DNA of 64,000 bases from Martinezella tropici (GTDB lineage Bacteria; Pseudomonadota; Alphaproteobacteria; Rhizobiales; Rhizobiaceae), in NCBI GenBank assembly GCA_000799755.1, contig JUHI01000004.1, positions 372,001 through 436,000 of the forward strand, written 5' to 3'. The translations under genes and the position numbers were made by a program. Shown piece after piece: positions 34,901 to 44,291 of the stretch (its first letter is position 1; every line of letters starts with the position of its first letter). The notes below the pieces were generated by a model. That model was not told the DNA's origin and did not search any database. It worked only from the letters and a program-made list of their open reading frames with translations.

Positions 34901-36166
34901 TCACCAGCCACGCTCGCGATGTTTGATGTCGAAGGTGCGCCCCTTGAACATGTGACTCCAATAGAGCCAGGGCAGCAGCTTCGTTTTCAGGTACCACATG
35001 CTGCGCCGAGGCACGCGCGGATCGAGCGGGAAGCTCGGCGTGACCTTACCGCCGTAGGCGAACTCGGCGAGCACGATCTTGCCATATGCGATGGTCAGCG
35101 GGCATGATCCATAGCCATCATAGGCGTGCGTCAGCGCTTCCCCTTTCATCGCCGCGATCAGATTGTGAACGACGATCGGCGCCTGGATCCGGACGGCCGC
35201 GGCCGTCTTGGCGTTGCTTGTCGAGGCCGCGTCACCAAGCGCGAAGACATTCTCGTAGCGGACATGGCGCAACGTCGCCTGGTCGACATCAATCCATCCG
35301 TCGGCATTGGCAAGCGGGCTTTCCCGCACCACGTCGAGACCGGTCTGCGGCGGCACGACATGGATGAGATCGAAGCGCTTGGTCACTTCGCTTGTAGTCC
35401 CGTGTTCGTCGGTCGCGGTGAAGATCGCGATCTTAGCCGGTCCGTCGATCGCCTTGAGATTGTGACGGTAGTTTACCTTGATTCCGTAGCCATCCACCGC
35501 CCGCTGCAACGGCGGCACGAAAAAAGGCACTCCGAACAGCGCCTCGCCGGCAAGGCAAAACTCTAACTTCGACTCGGAAAGCCTGCCTTTGCTGCGCAGG
35601 TGGTCGGCCATCAGATAGAGGATCTTCTGCGGGGCTCCTGCGCATTTGATCGGCATCGCCGGCTGAGTGAACAGCGCTGTCCCGCCACGGAAGTCCTGAA
35701 TGAGCCGCCAGGAGTATTCGGCCGTATCGGCCCGATAGTTGCTGCAAACGCCGTTCTTGCCCAGCGTATCGTTCAGTCCTTCAATTCTCGCCCAATCAAG
35801 CTTGAGCCCAGGGCAAGCGAGGAGCCAGGCATAGCGCACCGTTCGCCCATCGCTCAGGCGCACATGGTTCTCGTCAGGCAGAAACTGCGCCACCGCTGCC
35901 TTGATCCAGGCGACGCCCTTCGGGATCAGTGTCTCCTCGCGGCGTTCGGTTTGCTTTCTTGTGAAGGTGCCTGCGCCGACCAGGGTCCAGCCCGGCTGAT
36001 AGGAATGCGACTCGGAAGGCTCGACGATCGCAATGTCGAGTTGTGGCTGAAGCCGCTTCAATTCGGCCGCCACGGTAATGCCGGCCGCGCCGCCGCCAAC
36101 GATCAGAATAGAGTGAGCGAGTTCAGCTGGCTCGATGCCTGCTGTCTTTTGTCTGGGATCGTTCAT
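34901..36166 (-). CDS. sqr: Sulfide:quinone oxidoreductase (type II-like)
   Basis: A 421-residue flavoprotein with FAD-binding VGGGAAGITVAAEL near residue 23, QPGWTLVGAG, and cysteines C118, C141 and C175 (IKCAGAPQKI), the last in the motif typical of SQR. It oxidises sulfide at the membrane, passing electrons to quinone and sulfur to thiol acceptors. Start at 36166 is set by GGAGGAAG eight bases upstream; an in-frame ATG at 36220 lacks this. Divergent from the sulfur-detoxification operon, sharing a 170-bp region with it. Confidence 0.85.
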   Translation of the reverse strand: MNDPRQKTAGIEPAELAHSILIVGGGAAGITVAAELKRLQPQLDIAIVEPSESHSYQPGWTLVGAGTFTRKQTERREETLIPKGVAWIKAAVAQFLPDENHVRLSDGRTVRYAWLLACPGLKLDWARIEGLNDTLGKNGVCSNYRADTAEYSWRLIQDFRGGTALFTQPAMPIKCAGAPQKILYLMADHLRSKGRLSESKLEFCLAGEALFGVPFFVPPLQRAVDGYGIKVNYRHNLKAIDGPAKIAIFTATDEHGTTSEVTKRFDLIHVVPPQTGLDVVRESPLANADGWIDVDQATLRHVRYENVFALGDAASTSNAKTAAAVRIQAPIVVHNLIAAMKGEALTHAYDGYGSCPLTIAYGKIVLAEFAYGGKVTPSFPLDPRVPRRSMWYLKTKLLPWLYWSHMFKGRTFDIKHRERGW

Positions 36167-36239
36167 TGATGCTTCCTCCGAGGCGCCCGAGGCATCCCGC
36201 GTGGCGGACGGATCGGACATGGGTTGCAGCCAGGGCTGA

Positions 36240-36305
36240 ACTGAATCTGTTCACTTGCATAAAATACCATATGACATATATCTTGAATCGTCTAAATATG
36301 TAAGT
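36240..36305. promoter_or_regulatory. AT-rich divergent promoter region of sqr and the detoxification operon
   Basis: The intergenic DNA turns strongly AT-rich here, with short dyads such as acatat (36274-36279) ... atatgt (36296-36301). The position between sqr and the operon encoding a BigR/SqrR-like repressor makes this the likely operator. The exact site cannot be fixed by eye. Confidence 0.45.
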
Positions 36306-36336
36306 GAGAGCCAGCTTCGCTTCAAGGAGCGCGTCT

Positions 36337-36783
36337 ATGATCGTCATCGCCGTCACCCGGAAGCTCTGGGTCATGCGCCAGCCAGACGTGTGGGAGTTTG
36401 CCGACCTTGCCGGCCGGGGCTTCACGACGGTCATCAACAACAGGCCTGACGGCGAAGATGTGGCCCAGCCAGGCTCCGAGGCCGAAGAGCGCGCGGCTCA
36501 TGAGGCCGGCCTCGGTTATGTGCATCTCCCGGTCACTAGCACCGGCATGACGCAAACGGATGCCCGCCGCTTTCAAGAAGCAATTGACGCCGCGCCAGGC
36601 CCGGTCATCGCGCATTGCCGCTCGGGTGCGCGCTCCTTCTTTCTCTGGATCATGACGGGCGAACTGGAAGGCAAGCGCGACGACGAAGTGCTGGCGCTCG
36701 CCAACGAGCTCCATCTCGACCCCAACGCTGTCGCGGCAAAGATCGCAGCCCGCAGGCATCTTTCCGCCGGAGAACATACATGA
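36337..36783 (+). CDS. DUF442/TIGR01244 sulfur-transferase/phosphatase-like protein
   Basis: A 148-residue protein of the Blh N-terminal family: GFTTVINNRPDGEDVAQPGSEAEERAA (in pieces) and the phosphatase-like loop HCRSGARS with Cys94. In Agrobacterium and Xylella this domain is part of the BigR-regulated detoxification operon. It may handle persulfide or rhodanese chemistry. AGGAG seven bases before ATG; the 3' end overlaps the peroxiredoxin gene by ATGA. Confidence 0.8.
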   Translation: MIVIAVTRKLWVMRQPDVWEFADLAGRGFTTVINNRPDGEDVAQPGSEAEERAAHEAGLGYVHLPVTSTGMTQTDARRFQEAIDAAPGPVIAHCRSGARSFFLWIMTGELEGKRDDEVLALANELHLDPNAVAAKIAARRHLSAGEHT

Positions 36784-37448
36784 TCGACGATACCCTCGAC
36801 CGGCCTGCAGCGCCTGTCTCGAATCCAGGGCCGTTGCTGATCGGCAGCCCCGCGCCGCGCTTTTCGACCCGCACGACCATGGGCGATCGCTCGCTCGATG
36901 ATTATCGCGGCCGCTGGCTGGTGTTCTTCTCCCACCCCGCCGACTTCACCCCAGTCTGCACGAGCGAGTTCATCGCGTTTTCCAAGCTCTATCCGGAGTT
37001 CAGAGCACTCGACTGCGATCTGCTGGCGCTGTCGGTCGACAGCCTATTCTCGCACATCGCTTGGGTGCGCTCGATCAAGGAGCGGTTTGGCGTCGCCGTG
37101 CCGTTTCCGATCACCGAGGATCCATCAATGGCAATCGCGGCTGCCTACGGGATGATCCATCCCGACGCTCATGATGCGTCAACCGTCCGCGCCACCTTCG
37201 TTATCGATCCGGACGGCATCATCCGGGCCATGGTCTGGTATCCGATGTCCATTGGCCGATCAGTCGCGGAGATATTTCGCCTCGTCCAGGCGCTCCAGAC
37301 CTCCGATAAGGAGGCCGCGTCAACGCCGGAAGGTTGGCACCCCGGCGACGACCTCATCGAACCCGCACCGCTGACCATAGAAGGCGCGGAGGAGCCGTCG
37401 CCAAGCGCGGACGCGCCCGACTGGTATTACCGCGTGAGAAAATCGTGA
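36780..37448 (+). CDS. Peroxiredoxin (1-Cys/Prx6 type)
   Basis: A 222-residue AhpC/TSA protein with peroxidatic Cys60 in HPADFTPVCTSEF, Arg in IRAMVWYP and a C-terminal WHPGDDLIEPAP, the Prx6-like order. It probably removes peroxides or persulfides during sulfide oxidation. Between the DUF442 gene and the persulfide dioxygenase. Confidence 0.88.
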   Translation: MIDDTLDRPAAPVSNPGPLLIGSPAPRFSTRTTMGDRSLDDYRGRWLVFFSHPADFTPVCTSEFIAFSKLYPEFRALDCDLLALSVDSLFSHIAWVRSIKERFGVAVPFPITEDPSMAIAAAYGMIHPDAHDASTVRATFVIDPDGIIRAMVWYPMSIGRSVAEIFRLVQALQTSDKEAASTPEGWHPGDDLIEPAPLTIEGAEEPSPSADAPDWYYRVRKS

Positions 37449-37456
37449 GCCACTTT

Positions 37457-38347
37457 ATGAAACAACAGGCCCTCATCAAACCGGACGTCAAGGCATTCTA
37501 CGAGCACCTGACCTCCAGCATCCAGTATGTCGTCTCCGATCCAGTGACGCGCCAATGCGCCATCATCGATCCTGTGCTCGATTTCGACGAGAAGTCGGGC
37601 TCGACCTCGACACGGAGCGCGGATGCGATCCTTGAGTACATCCGCGGCACCGGCCTGACCGTCGCATGGATCCTCGACACGCATCCCCATGCCGATCATT
37701 TCTCCGCGGCTCAGTATCTGAAGGACAAGACCGGCGCTCCGACTGCAATCGGCGAACATGTCACCGACGTTCAGGCGCTATGGAGAGACATCTATAACTT
37801 GCCGTCCCTTCCGGTTGACGGCTCGCAATGGGACCGTCTCTTCAAGGACGGCGAGACCTTCAGCATCGGCCATCTGCAAGCCCGCGTGCTGTTCTCGCCA
37901 GGCCATACATTGGCCTCGATCACTTACGTGATCGGTGACGCGGCCTTCGTCCACGACACCATGTTCATGCCGGATGGCGGCACGGCGCGGGCAGACTTCC
38001 CCGGCGGGGACGCTGCTGTTCTGTGGCGGACCATCCAGGCCATTCTGTCGCTGTCCGATGAAACCCGCCTCTTTACCGGCCATGATTATCAGCCGGACGG
38101 ACGCGAAGCACGCTGGGAAAGCACGGTCAGGGAGCAAAAACGGCTCAATCCGCATCTGGCGGGCAAGACAGAGGCAGAATTCGTGGCGCTGCGCCGGGCG
38201 CGCGACCGGACGCTCCCAATGCCCAAGCTGATCCTGCACGCTCTGCAGGTGAACATTGCCGGCGGGCGGCTCCCGGAGCCGGAAGCCAACGGCACCCGCT
38301 ACCTTAAATTTCCACTCAATGCGCTGACCGGCTCGGCCTGGGAGTAA
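37457..38347 (+). CDS. Persulfide dioxygenase-like metallo-hydrolase (ETHE1/Blh)
   Basis: A 296-residue MBL-fold protein: metal-binding THPHADHFSAAQYL with His76, His78, Asp80 and His81, the second His in SPGHTLAS, GDAAFVHDTMFMPD and FTGHDYQPDG. This is the ETHE1-like non-haem iron dioxygenase arrangement that oxidises persulfide to sulfite. An overlapping GTG at 37445 is an alternative start that would couple translation to the peroxiredoxin gene. Confidence 0.88.
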   Translation: MKQQALIKPDVKAFYEHLTSSIQYVVSDPVTRQCAIIDPVLDFDEKSGSTSTRSADAILEYIRGTGLTVAWILDTHPHADHFSAAQYLKDKTGAPTAIGEHVTDVQALWRDIYNLPSLPVDGSQWDRLFKDGETFSIGHLQARVLFSPGHTLASITYVIGDAAFVHDTMFMPDGGTARADFPGGDAAVLWRTIQAILSLSDETRLFTGHDYQPDGREARWESTVREQKRLNPHLAGKTEAEFVALRRARDRTLPMPKLILHALQVNIAGGRLPEPEANGTRYLKFPLNALTGSAWE

Positions 38348-38352
38348 CGGCG

Positions 38353-38811
38353 ATGAAGCCCCCTAATGACTGCGCCACAAACGTAACACGCGAGAAGGCA
38401 ACCGCTGCATCCGAGTTCATGAAGCGGCTAGCCAATCCAACGCGGCTGATGATCGCCTGCGCACTCGTCGAGGGAGAGCGCTCGGTGGGTGATCTGGAAA
38501 CGGCACTTGGCCTCAAGCAGCCCGCGCTGTCGCAGCAGCTCGCCGAGCTGCGCGATGCCGGCATCGTCGAGAGCCGGCGCGAGGTGAAGCAGGTCTTCTA
38601 CCGCTTGGCAGATCCGCGCGCCGTCGCGCTGATTGCGACCCTGCATCAGATTTTCTGCGGGGAAGAACTGGATTTGTCGTCCGTGACGAAAGCTGCCGCA
38701 TCGCTTGCGAAGCAGTCCGCGAACCTGGCGCCGTTGGTGGCGGCACCCTCACTCCGTCGCTCGCCGGAAGCCGCACGTTTCGCCCGCGTCTCCTCGCCCA
38801 AAGCAGGCTAA
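38353..38811 (+). CDS. bigR: BigR/SqrR-like ArsR repressor
   Basis: A 152-residue ArsR-family protein with [61 protein letters not shown] (in pieces). Cys36 and Cys102 are 66 residues apart, the same separation as the redox pair of BigR and SqrR that senses persulfide. It should repress its operon and the divergent sqr and be released by sulfide-derived persulfides. Confidence 0.88.
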   Translation: MKPPNDCATNVTREKATAASEFMKRLANPTRLMIACALVEGERSVGDLETALGLKQPALSQQLAELRDAGIVESRREVKQVFYRLADPRAVALIATLHQIFCGEELDLSSVTKAAASLAKQSANLAPLVAAPSLRRSPEAARFARVSSPKAG

Positions 38812-38815
38812 GAGG

Positions 38816-39262
38816 ATGGATGACGCAGTGTTTTCCGCGATCTCGTTCCCCTATTCTTCCTCACTGCTTGGCGGCGCGCTGATAGGCGCGTCCGCTGCCG
38901 TTTTGCTTTTGCTCAACGGCCGCATCGCGGGCATCAGCGGCATCGTCGGCGCGCTCTTCCAGAAACCCGATGCACGGTTCTTCACCAATTTGGCCTTTGT
39001 CGCCGGACTGGTTCTCGGACCCATCGGATATCTCATCATGTTCGGCGCCTGGCCGACTGTCCGAATCGAGACATCGACGGCGCTGCTCATCCTCGCAGGC
39101 CTGCTCGTTGGCTTCGGGACGCGCATGGGGTCCGGCTGCACTTCGGGTCATGGTGTCGTCGGTCTCGCCCGCCTGTCGCCGCGATCCATGGCCGCGGTCG
39201 CGACATTTCTCGCGATGGCAATGTTGACGGTATTCCTGATGCGGATCGGCGGTGTCGCATGA
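38816..39262 (+). CDS. YeeE/YedE-family transporter, first half
   Basis: A 148-residue membrane protein with [24 protein letters not shown] and the signature [16 protein letters not shown] containing a Cys. YeeE/YedE (TsuA-like) proteins import thiosulfate or sulfur compounds; in BigR operons the function is split into two small proteins. Its last bases overlap the next gene by ATGA. Confidence 0.85.
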   Translation: MDDAVFSAISFPYSSSLLGGALIGASAAVLLLLNGRIAGISGIVGALFQKPDARFFTNLAFVAGLVLGPIGYLIMFGAWPTVRIETSTALLILAGLLVGFGTRMGSGCTSGHGVVGLARLSPRSMAAVATFLAMAMLTVFLMRIGGVA

Positions 39263-39702
39263 CATCGCTGTTGCGCGCACTGACCGCTCTTCTCTCCGGG
39301 TCGATCTTCGGATTCGGATTGTCGCTCTCGGGCATGCTCGATCCCGCCCGGGTGCGCGGATTCCTGGATATCACCGGGAAATGGGATCCGAGCCTCGTCT
39401 TCGTGCTCGGCGGTGCGGTGATCGTCGCCGCCATCGCCTACCAGGTTTCCCAGTTCGTCGTTCGCCCACTCCTCGACGATCGTTTTCATCTGCCTCGGAA
39501 GACCACGATCGACCGGCGTCTAATCCTGGGCTCGGCGATTTTCGGGATCGGCTGGGGTATTGCCGGCTTCTGCCCCGGACCGGCGGTCGCCTCGCTGGCG
39601 CTTGGGCTAGTGCCGGCCGGCCTGTTTGTCATCGCCATGCTGATCGGAATGATCCTTCACGATCGTCTCATCGCCCAGTGGGTGGGGAAGGCCAACTCAT
39701 GA
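39259..39702 (+). CDS. YeeE/YedE-family transporter, second half
   Basis: A 147-residue membrane protein, DUF6691-like, with [22 protein letters not shown] and [13 protein letters not shown] containing the second sulfur-relay Cys. Paired with the preceding protein to form one channel. Overlaps the TauE gene by ATGA. Confidence 0.85.
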   Translation: MTSLLRALTALLSGSIFGFGLSLSGMLDPARVRGFLDITGKWDPSLVFVLGGAVIVAAIAYQVSQFVVRPLLDDRFHLPRKTTIDRRLILGSAIFGIGWGIAGFCPGPAVASLALGLVPAGLFVIAMLIGMILHDRLIAQWVGKANS

Positions 39703-40478
39703 TCGGCAATATGGGCGCCGCGCTTGCGTCCGGCGCAGCTGTGGGCTTCTCGCTCGGTCTTGTTGGTGGCGGCGGATCGATCCTGGCGACGCCGTTGCTG
39801 CTCTATGTCGTTGGGGTCTCGCAGCCGCATATCGCGATCGGCACGGGCGCGCTCGCCGTCTCGGTCAACGCGTTCGCCAATTTCGCCGGGCATGCGCGTG
39901 CCGGCAATGTCCGCTGGCGCTGCGCAATTGTCTTCGCCGTGATCGGCACCGTAGGTGCGCTCGCAGGCTCCACTCTCGGCAAGCTCGTCGATGGCGATCA
40001 CCTGCTCTTCGTGTTCGGGCTCCTTATGTTGTCGGTCGCCGGGATGATGTTGAGGCGACGCCGGGAGAATGCGGCTCCCGAGCGCCCCGCCGATCTCAGG
40101 ACCTGCCTCATCACAGCCGCGGTGTCGTTCTCGGCCGGTCTGGCGTCTGGCTTTTTCGGCATCGGGGGCGGCTTTCTGATCGTTCCTGGCCTGCTCCTCG
40201 CTACCCGTATGCCGATGATCAAGGCGGTCGGGTCCTCTCTGCTCGCCGTAGCCTGCTTCGGACTCGCGACGGCCATCAACTATTCGCTTTCGGGTCTCGT
40301 CGATTGGCCGGTCGCTGCTGAATTTATCGGCGGAGGCATCATCGGCGGTTTCATCGGCATGACGCTCGCCAATCGCCTGTCCACGCAGAAGAACACGTTG
40401 AACCGCATCCTTGCCGTCCTGATCTTCATCGTCGCTCTCTACGTTCTCTATCGCAGCGGAATGACGCTGATCGGGTGA
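39699..40478 (+). CDS. TauE/SafE-family sulfite exporter
   Basis: A 259-residue TSUP-family protein with about eight membrane segments and two repeated motifs, FSLGLVGGGGSILATPLLLY and GFFGIGGGFLIVPGLLLAT. It would expel sulfite made by the persulfide dioxygenase. Last gene of the detoxification operon that starts at 36337. Confidence 0.87.
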   Translation: MIGNMGAALASGAAVGFSLGLVGGGGSILATPLLLYVVGVSQPHIAIGTGALAVSVNAFANFAGHARAGNVRWRCAIVFAVIGTVGALAGSTLGKLVDGDHLLFVFGLLMLSVAGMMLRRRRENAAPERPADLRTCLITAAVSFSAGLASGFFGIGGGFLIVPGLLLATRMPMIKAVGSSLLAVACFGLATAINYSLSGLVDWPVAAEFIGGGIIGGFIGMTLANRLSTQKNTLNRILAVLIFIVALYVLYRSGMTLIG

Positions 40479-40506
40479 TACGGGCAGGCCCGAGCCTACG
40501 CCGTAC

Positions 40507-40523
40507 CTTAAGACTGCCTTAAG
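40507..40523 (+). promoter_or_regulatory. CTTAAG box B (SoxB-like / TsdA / DsrE operon)
   Basis: Direct repeat CTTAAG-actgc-CTTAAG, 64 bp before the ATG at 40587. It separates the sulfide operon from the SoxB-like operon and gives the latter its own control. Confidence 0.8.
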
Positions 40524-40586
40524 CTCACGGGCCAAGCTTCCCGGTAAACGGACAGGTCATTGCCGAGTATGGCCGGAGGAGCGGGT

Positions 40587-42038
40587 ATGATGTCTCACAG
40601 GACGCGCAGGTTAACGATCCTGCAGATCAACGATACGCACGGCTACCTCGAGCCGCACCCGGAATTGGTCTGGCACGGCCGTACTCCGTCCTTCCCCACG
40701 CTCGGCGGTTACGCCCGCATTGCTTCCCTCTTCAAGGCCGTTCGCCTCGATCGCCCCAACGCCGTGCTGGTCCTCGACAATGGCGATACGTTTCACGGGA
40801 CATATCCCGCCGTTTCCTCGAAAGGCGAGGCGCTCGTGCCGCTCGCCAACGCTCTTGGCCTCGATGCGATGACCGCGCACTGGGAATTCGCGTGGGGACC
40901 AGCTCATTTCCAGGATCTGGTCACCCGACTGAACTATCCGATGCTGGCGATCAATTGTTACCAGGTGGACACCGGCAAGCGTCCCTTTCCCTCCTCCCAT
41001 ATCGTGGAACATGGGGGATTGCGGATCGGGGTGATCGGAATCGCGGCGACGATCCTCGACAAAACCATGCCGCCGCAATTCAGCACGGGCCTGAGGTTCA
41101 CCATCGGAGATGAGGAGCTGCCAGCCGAAATCCATCGGTTACGCCATCACCTCAGCGTCGATCTGATCGTCGTCCTATCCCATCTTGGATTGCCGCAGGA
41201 TATCAAGCTTGCCGGAACAGTCGGAGGCATCGATGTCCTCCTCAGCGGGCATACGCATGATCGGCTTGAAACCCCGATCACGGTCAACGGCACAGTGATT
41301 ATCCAGTCGGGCTGCCATGGCGCATTCATTGGGCGGCTCGATCTCTCGGTGTTGAAAGGCGAGGTCACAGTCGAAAGTCACCAGCTTATTCCGGTAGACG
41401 ATGGCATCGTGGCCGACCCGGACATGCAGCAAATGGTCGATGAGGTGATGGCGCCGTATCGCGCTACGCTGAATGCGCGCGTCGGTCATTCCACAGACGA
41501 CCTTCACCGCAACACCATTTTCGATTGTCCGATGGACGATCTTCTCCAGGCAGCAATCACGCGAGCAGCGGGTCTCGACATCGGCTTCTCGAACGGCTGG
41601 CGCTACGGCGCCCCCATTCCGGCTGGCCCGATCCGCGAGAACGATTTGTGGAACATCATACCCGTCAATCCTCCGGTATCGACCGTCGATCTCACCGGTG
41701 CGGAGATCGTCGCGATGATGGAGGAAAACCTCGAACGCACCTTCTCCGCCGATCCGTATGGACAGATGAGCGGCTATGTGAAGCGCTTCAGCGGCATGAC
41801 GGTCTTTGCCAAAATCGAGAACCCCAAGGGGCAGCGTATCGAACACCTGTTCGTGGGGGACAATAAAATCGATCCAACGGCAACGTATCGGGCGGCCTTC
41901 GTGACGGCGCAGGGCGTGCCCGCGCGCTACGGCCGCAATCGCCAACAGCTGCCGATGACCGCGATCGAGGCGCTTCGAACCCATCTCGCGACAGGCCCCA
42001 AGCCTGACTTTGTCGCCGGGCGGGTGATCTGCGTTTGA
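40587..42038 (+). CDS. SoxB-like metallophosphoesterase / 5'-nucleotidase family protein
   Basis: A 483-residue protein with metallophosphatase motifs LQINDTHGYLEP, LDNGDTFHGTYP, the SoxB-like HWEFAWG replacing the usual NHEFD, VLSHLG and LLSGHTHDR, plus a 5'-nucleotidase C-terminal domain. SoxB hydrolyses carrier-bound thiosulfate groups in the periplasm; here no signal peptide is visible with either the ATG at 40587 (GGAGG seven bases upstream) or the TTG at 40560. It may therefore work in the cytosol or have lost its leader. Box B and the TsdA and DsrE genes that follow support a sulfur role. Confidence 0.7.
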   Translation: MMSHRTRRLTILQINDTHGYLEPHPELVWHGRTPSFPTLGGYARIASLFKAVRLDRPNAVLVLDNGDTFHGTYPAVSSKGEALVPLANALGLDAMTAHWEFAWGPAHFQDLVTRLNYPMLAINCYQVDTGKRPFPSSHIVEHGGLRIGVIGIAATILDKTMPPQFSTGLRFTIGDEELPAEIHRLRHHLSVDLIVVLSHLGLPQDIKLAGTVGGIDVLLSGHTHDRLETPITVNGTVIIQSGCHGAFIGRLDLSVLKGEVTVESHQLIPVDDGIVADPDMQQMVDEVMAPYRATLNARVGHSTDDLHRNTIFDCPMDDLLQAAITRAAGLDIGFSNGWRYGAPIPAGPIRENDLWNIIPVNPPVSTVDLTGAEIVAMMEENLERTFSADPYGQMSGYVKRFSGMTVFAKIENPKGQRIEHLFVGDNKIDPTATYRAAFVTAQGVPARYGRNRQQLPMTAIEALRTHLATGPKPDFVAGRVICV

Positions 42039-42081
42039 CCTCGTACACCGATGCAGACAACGAGAAACGGAGGAAAGTGCC

Positions 42082-43176
42082 ATGAACTGGCGAAACGCAA
42101 CAAAGATCGTCGCCGGGACAGCGGCCGGGATCATATTCGTGATGACTTTGAGCTATTTAGGCAAACATGGCTTCGGCGCAGTGGGGCCGACCGCAGCTCA
42201 AACTACCACCTCACAAACCGCCAAGACCGCCGTTTCGCAAAGCACGACCACAGTGGCCGCCTCCAATTCTGACAGTTGGTCCGTTCCCGACATCGACAAG
42301 CTTCCCGACGATCCTTGGGGCCGTACCGTGCGGATGGGCCGAGACCTCACCGTCGAAACTTACAAACATATCGGCCCGGAGGCCGCCGATCCCCAGAAGC
42401 GGTATGCCGGCAGCAACATGTCCTGTCAGAGCTGTCACCTGGAGGCCGGAACCAAGCCGTATGCGTTGCCTTTCGTCGGTGTGTTCGCCGATTTCCCACA
42501 ATATCGTGCGCGCGAAGGCGAAGTCGGCACGCTTGAAGATCGCATCAATGGCTGCATGACCCGCAGTCTGAACGGTCGACCCTTGCCGGTTGAATCCGAC
42601 GAGATGAAAGCCTTCGTCGCCTATATCAAGTTTCTCTCGACCGGCCGTCCGATCGGCGGCAAGACCCCGGGACGCGGCTCGGGCGAGATGGCCGAACTGT
42701 CGCGCGCGGCCGACCCGAAGGCCGGCGCGCAGGTATTCGCCGACAATTGCGCCGCCTGCCACGGCGCTGATGGCCAGGGCAAGCGGATCGGCGTTGTCGG
42801 CGATGCCAAGGGCTACGAGTTCCCACCGCTGTGGGGATCAGGAAGCTTCAACAATGGCGCCGGCATGGGCCGTCTGATCTCGGCGGCGAACTTTATCCGC
42901 TCAAACATGCCGAACGGCACGACGCACGACCAGCCGCTCCTGACGCCGGAGCAAGCCTGGGATGTCGCCGCTTACGTTGAATCGATGGACCGGCCGCAAA
43001 AGAAGGATGTCGACAAGGATTATCCAGTCCGCACAGAGAAGGCCGTCGATGCCGGGTATGGCCCGTATGCGGACGGACTGCCGCAGGACCAACACAAATA
43101 CGGTCCGTTCCAACCGATCCGTGACAAGCTGAAGGCCATGAAACCCGCCCCTGCTGGCGAGAAGTCAAAGCCGTAG
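42082..43176 (+). CDS. tsdA: TsdA-like dihaem thiosulfate dehydrogenase
   Basis: A 364-residue exported cytochrome c. One N-terminal membrane segment (residues 9-26), haem sites CQSCH (115-119) and CAACH (223-227), and DRINGCMTRSLNG with Cys158, the position of the unusual haem-ligating Cys of TsdA. The KPYALPFVGVFADFPQYRAREGEV segment is characteristic. It would join two thiosulfates to tetrathionate. GGAGG lies nine bases before ATG. Confidence 0.85.
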   Translation: MNWRNATKIVAGTAAGIIFVMTLSYLGKHGFGAVGPTAAQTTTSQTAKTAVSQSTTTVAASNSDSWSVPDIDKLPDDPWGRTVRMGRDLTVETYKHIGPEAADPQKRYAGSNMSCQSCHLEAGTKPYALPFVGVFADFPQYRAREGEVGTLEDRINGCMTRSLNGRPLPVESDEMKAFVAYIKFLSTGRPIGGKTPGRGSGEMAELSRAADPKAGAQVFADNCAACHGADGQGKRIGVVGDAKGYEFPPLWGSGSFNNGAGMGRLISAANFIRSNMPNGTTHDQPLLTPEQAWDVAAYVESMDRPQKKDVDKDYPVRTEKAVDAGYGPYADGLPQDQHKYGPFQPIRDKLKAMKPAPAGEKSKP

Positions 43177-43202
43177 ATACTTCAGTATTAGGGAGAAATC
43201 CG

Positions 43203-43664
43203 ATGAATCGATCATTAAAGACACTGCTCATCGCAGGAATGCTCTTGCTGACATGGAGCTCATTCAATGCGAACGCTGCCCCGGCCGGCTATTATACCGA
43301 CCAGAAGGTTGTCTATCACAACGATGGAGGTGCACCTGACAACGCCACTTATTTCAAGCGGATGCTGAACAGCATAAATAACCATGTCGCGGCAGTTGGA
43401 CGGGATCATATCGAGATCCGCGTGGTCAATCACGGCAGTGGTCTTGATCTCTTCCAGCTGGCCAATGACGACAAGGATCTCGCCAGACAGGTCGATGTGC
43501 TACGGGGCGAAGGCGTACGCTTCCTCATCTGTGCCAACACCTTGAGGGAGCGTAAAATCGATTGGCATCAGCTCTACGGCGTCTCGCAAGACGATATCGT
43601 TCCGAGCGGCGTGGCCGAACTGGCACGCCTCGAGCAAATGGGCTTTGTCTATATCCATCTTTGA
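43203..43664 (+). CDS. Periplasmic DsrE-family protein
   Basis: A 153-residue protein with a signal peptide ending NANA|AP and a DsrE/DsrF-like fold (QKVVYHNDGGAPDNATYFKRMLNSINNHVAAVGRDHIEIRVVNHGSG in pieces). One Cys in LICANTL may be the sulfur-carrying residue. DsrE-like proteins relay sulfur in oxidation pathways. Last gene of the box B operon. Confidence 0.78.
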   Translation: MNRSLKTLLIAGMLLLTWSSFNANAAPAGYYTDQKVVYHNDGGAPDNATYFKRMLNSINNHVAAVGRDHIEIRVVNHGSGLDLFQLANDDKDLARQVDVLRGEGVRFLICANTLRERKIDWHQLYGVSQDDIVPSGVAELARLEQMGFVYIHL

Positions 43665-43751
43665 ACGGTGGCGGCAGCCGACCGAGCCGTTCGACAAAAT
43701 ATGCCACGCGCGCAAAGAGTCGCTGGCGGCGAACGAGCCCGGCGAAACCAC

Positions 43752-44243
43752 TTATGATGAGACTTTCGACGTCAAGCGGGCGGATAGGTACAAACCAAAG
43801 CCGAACATGCAATGGCCGACAAGCTGCACGATCCGGATGGTATTCACGTTTGGCGCCTTCGCGCTGGCGATGCCGAACCCCATTGCCGGCGCCATGATGA
43901 ACCATCCGGCGCCGATTGCGACCACACCGACGATGAGCGCCGGAAGCAGAGTGGGGCGGCGCGCCCAATTCAAGCCCCAGATAGCAAGCAGCACGCCAGC
44001 GTAGACGATGCCGATCAGATAATGGACGGTCCATCCGACAACCGTCTCATAGGGCATCGCCTGTGCCGCGGCGATGTTGTCATGCGTGAACTGCCCAATC
44101 ATCATGTGGCTGAACCAGCGGCCGGCCATGGTCCAGTTCGATCCAGGCAGCCCGAAAAGCCCGACCAACAGGCGTCCCCATATGTCGTACACCGCCGTCG
44201 CGCCGACGCCGATCACAATGCTTCGATAAATATATTCTTTCAT
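43752..44243 (-). CDS. DUF2938-family membrane protein
   Basis: A 163-residue membrane protein with four hydrophobic segments and the DUF2938 pattern WGRLLVGLFGLPGSNWTMAGRW and GWTVHYLIGIVYAGVLL. Uncharacterised; convergent with the DsrE gene and next to a LysR gene. Confidence 0.75.
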   Translation of the reverse strand: MKEYIYRSIVIGVGATAVYDIWGRLLVGLFGLPGSNWTMAGRWFSHMMIGQFTHDNIAAAQAMPYETVVGWTVHYLIGIVYAGVLLAIWGLNWARRPTLLPALIVGVVAIGAGWFIMAPAMGFGIASAKAPNVNTIRIVQLVGHCMFGFGLYLSARLTSKVSS

Positions 44244-44291
44244 GAGTTCAGAAGTCCTCGGGTTTTTCTCGCGCCTGTCCGGCCGACGAAA

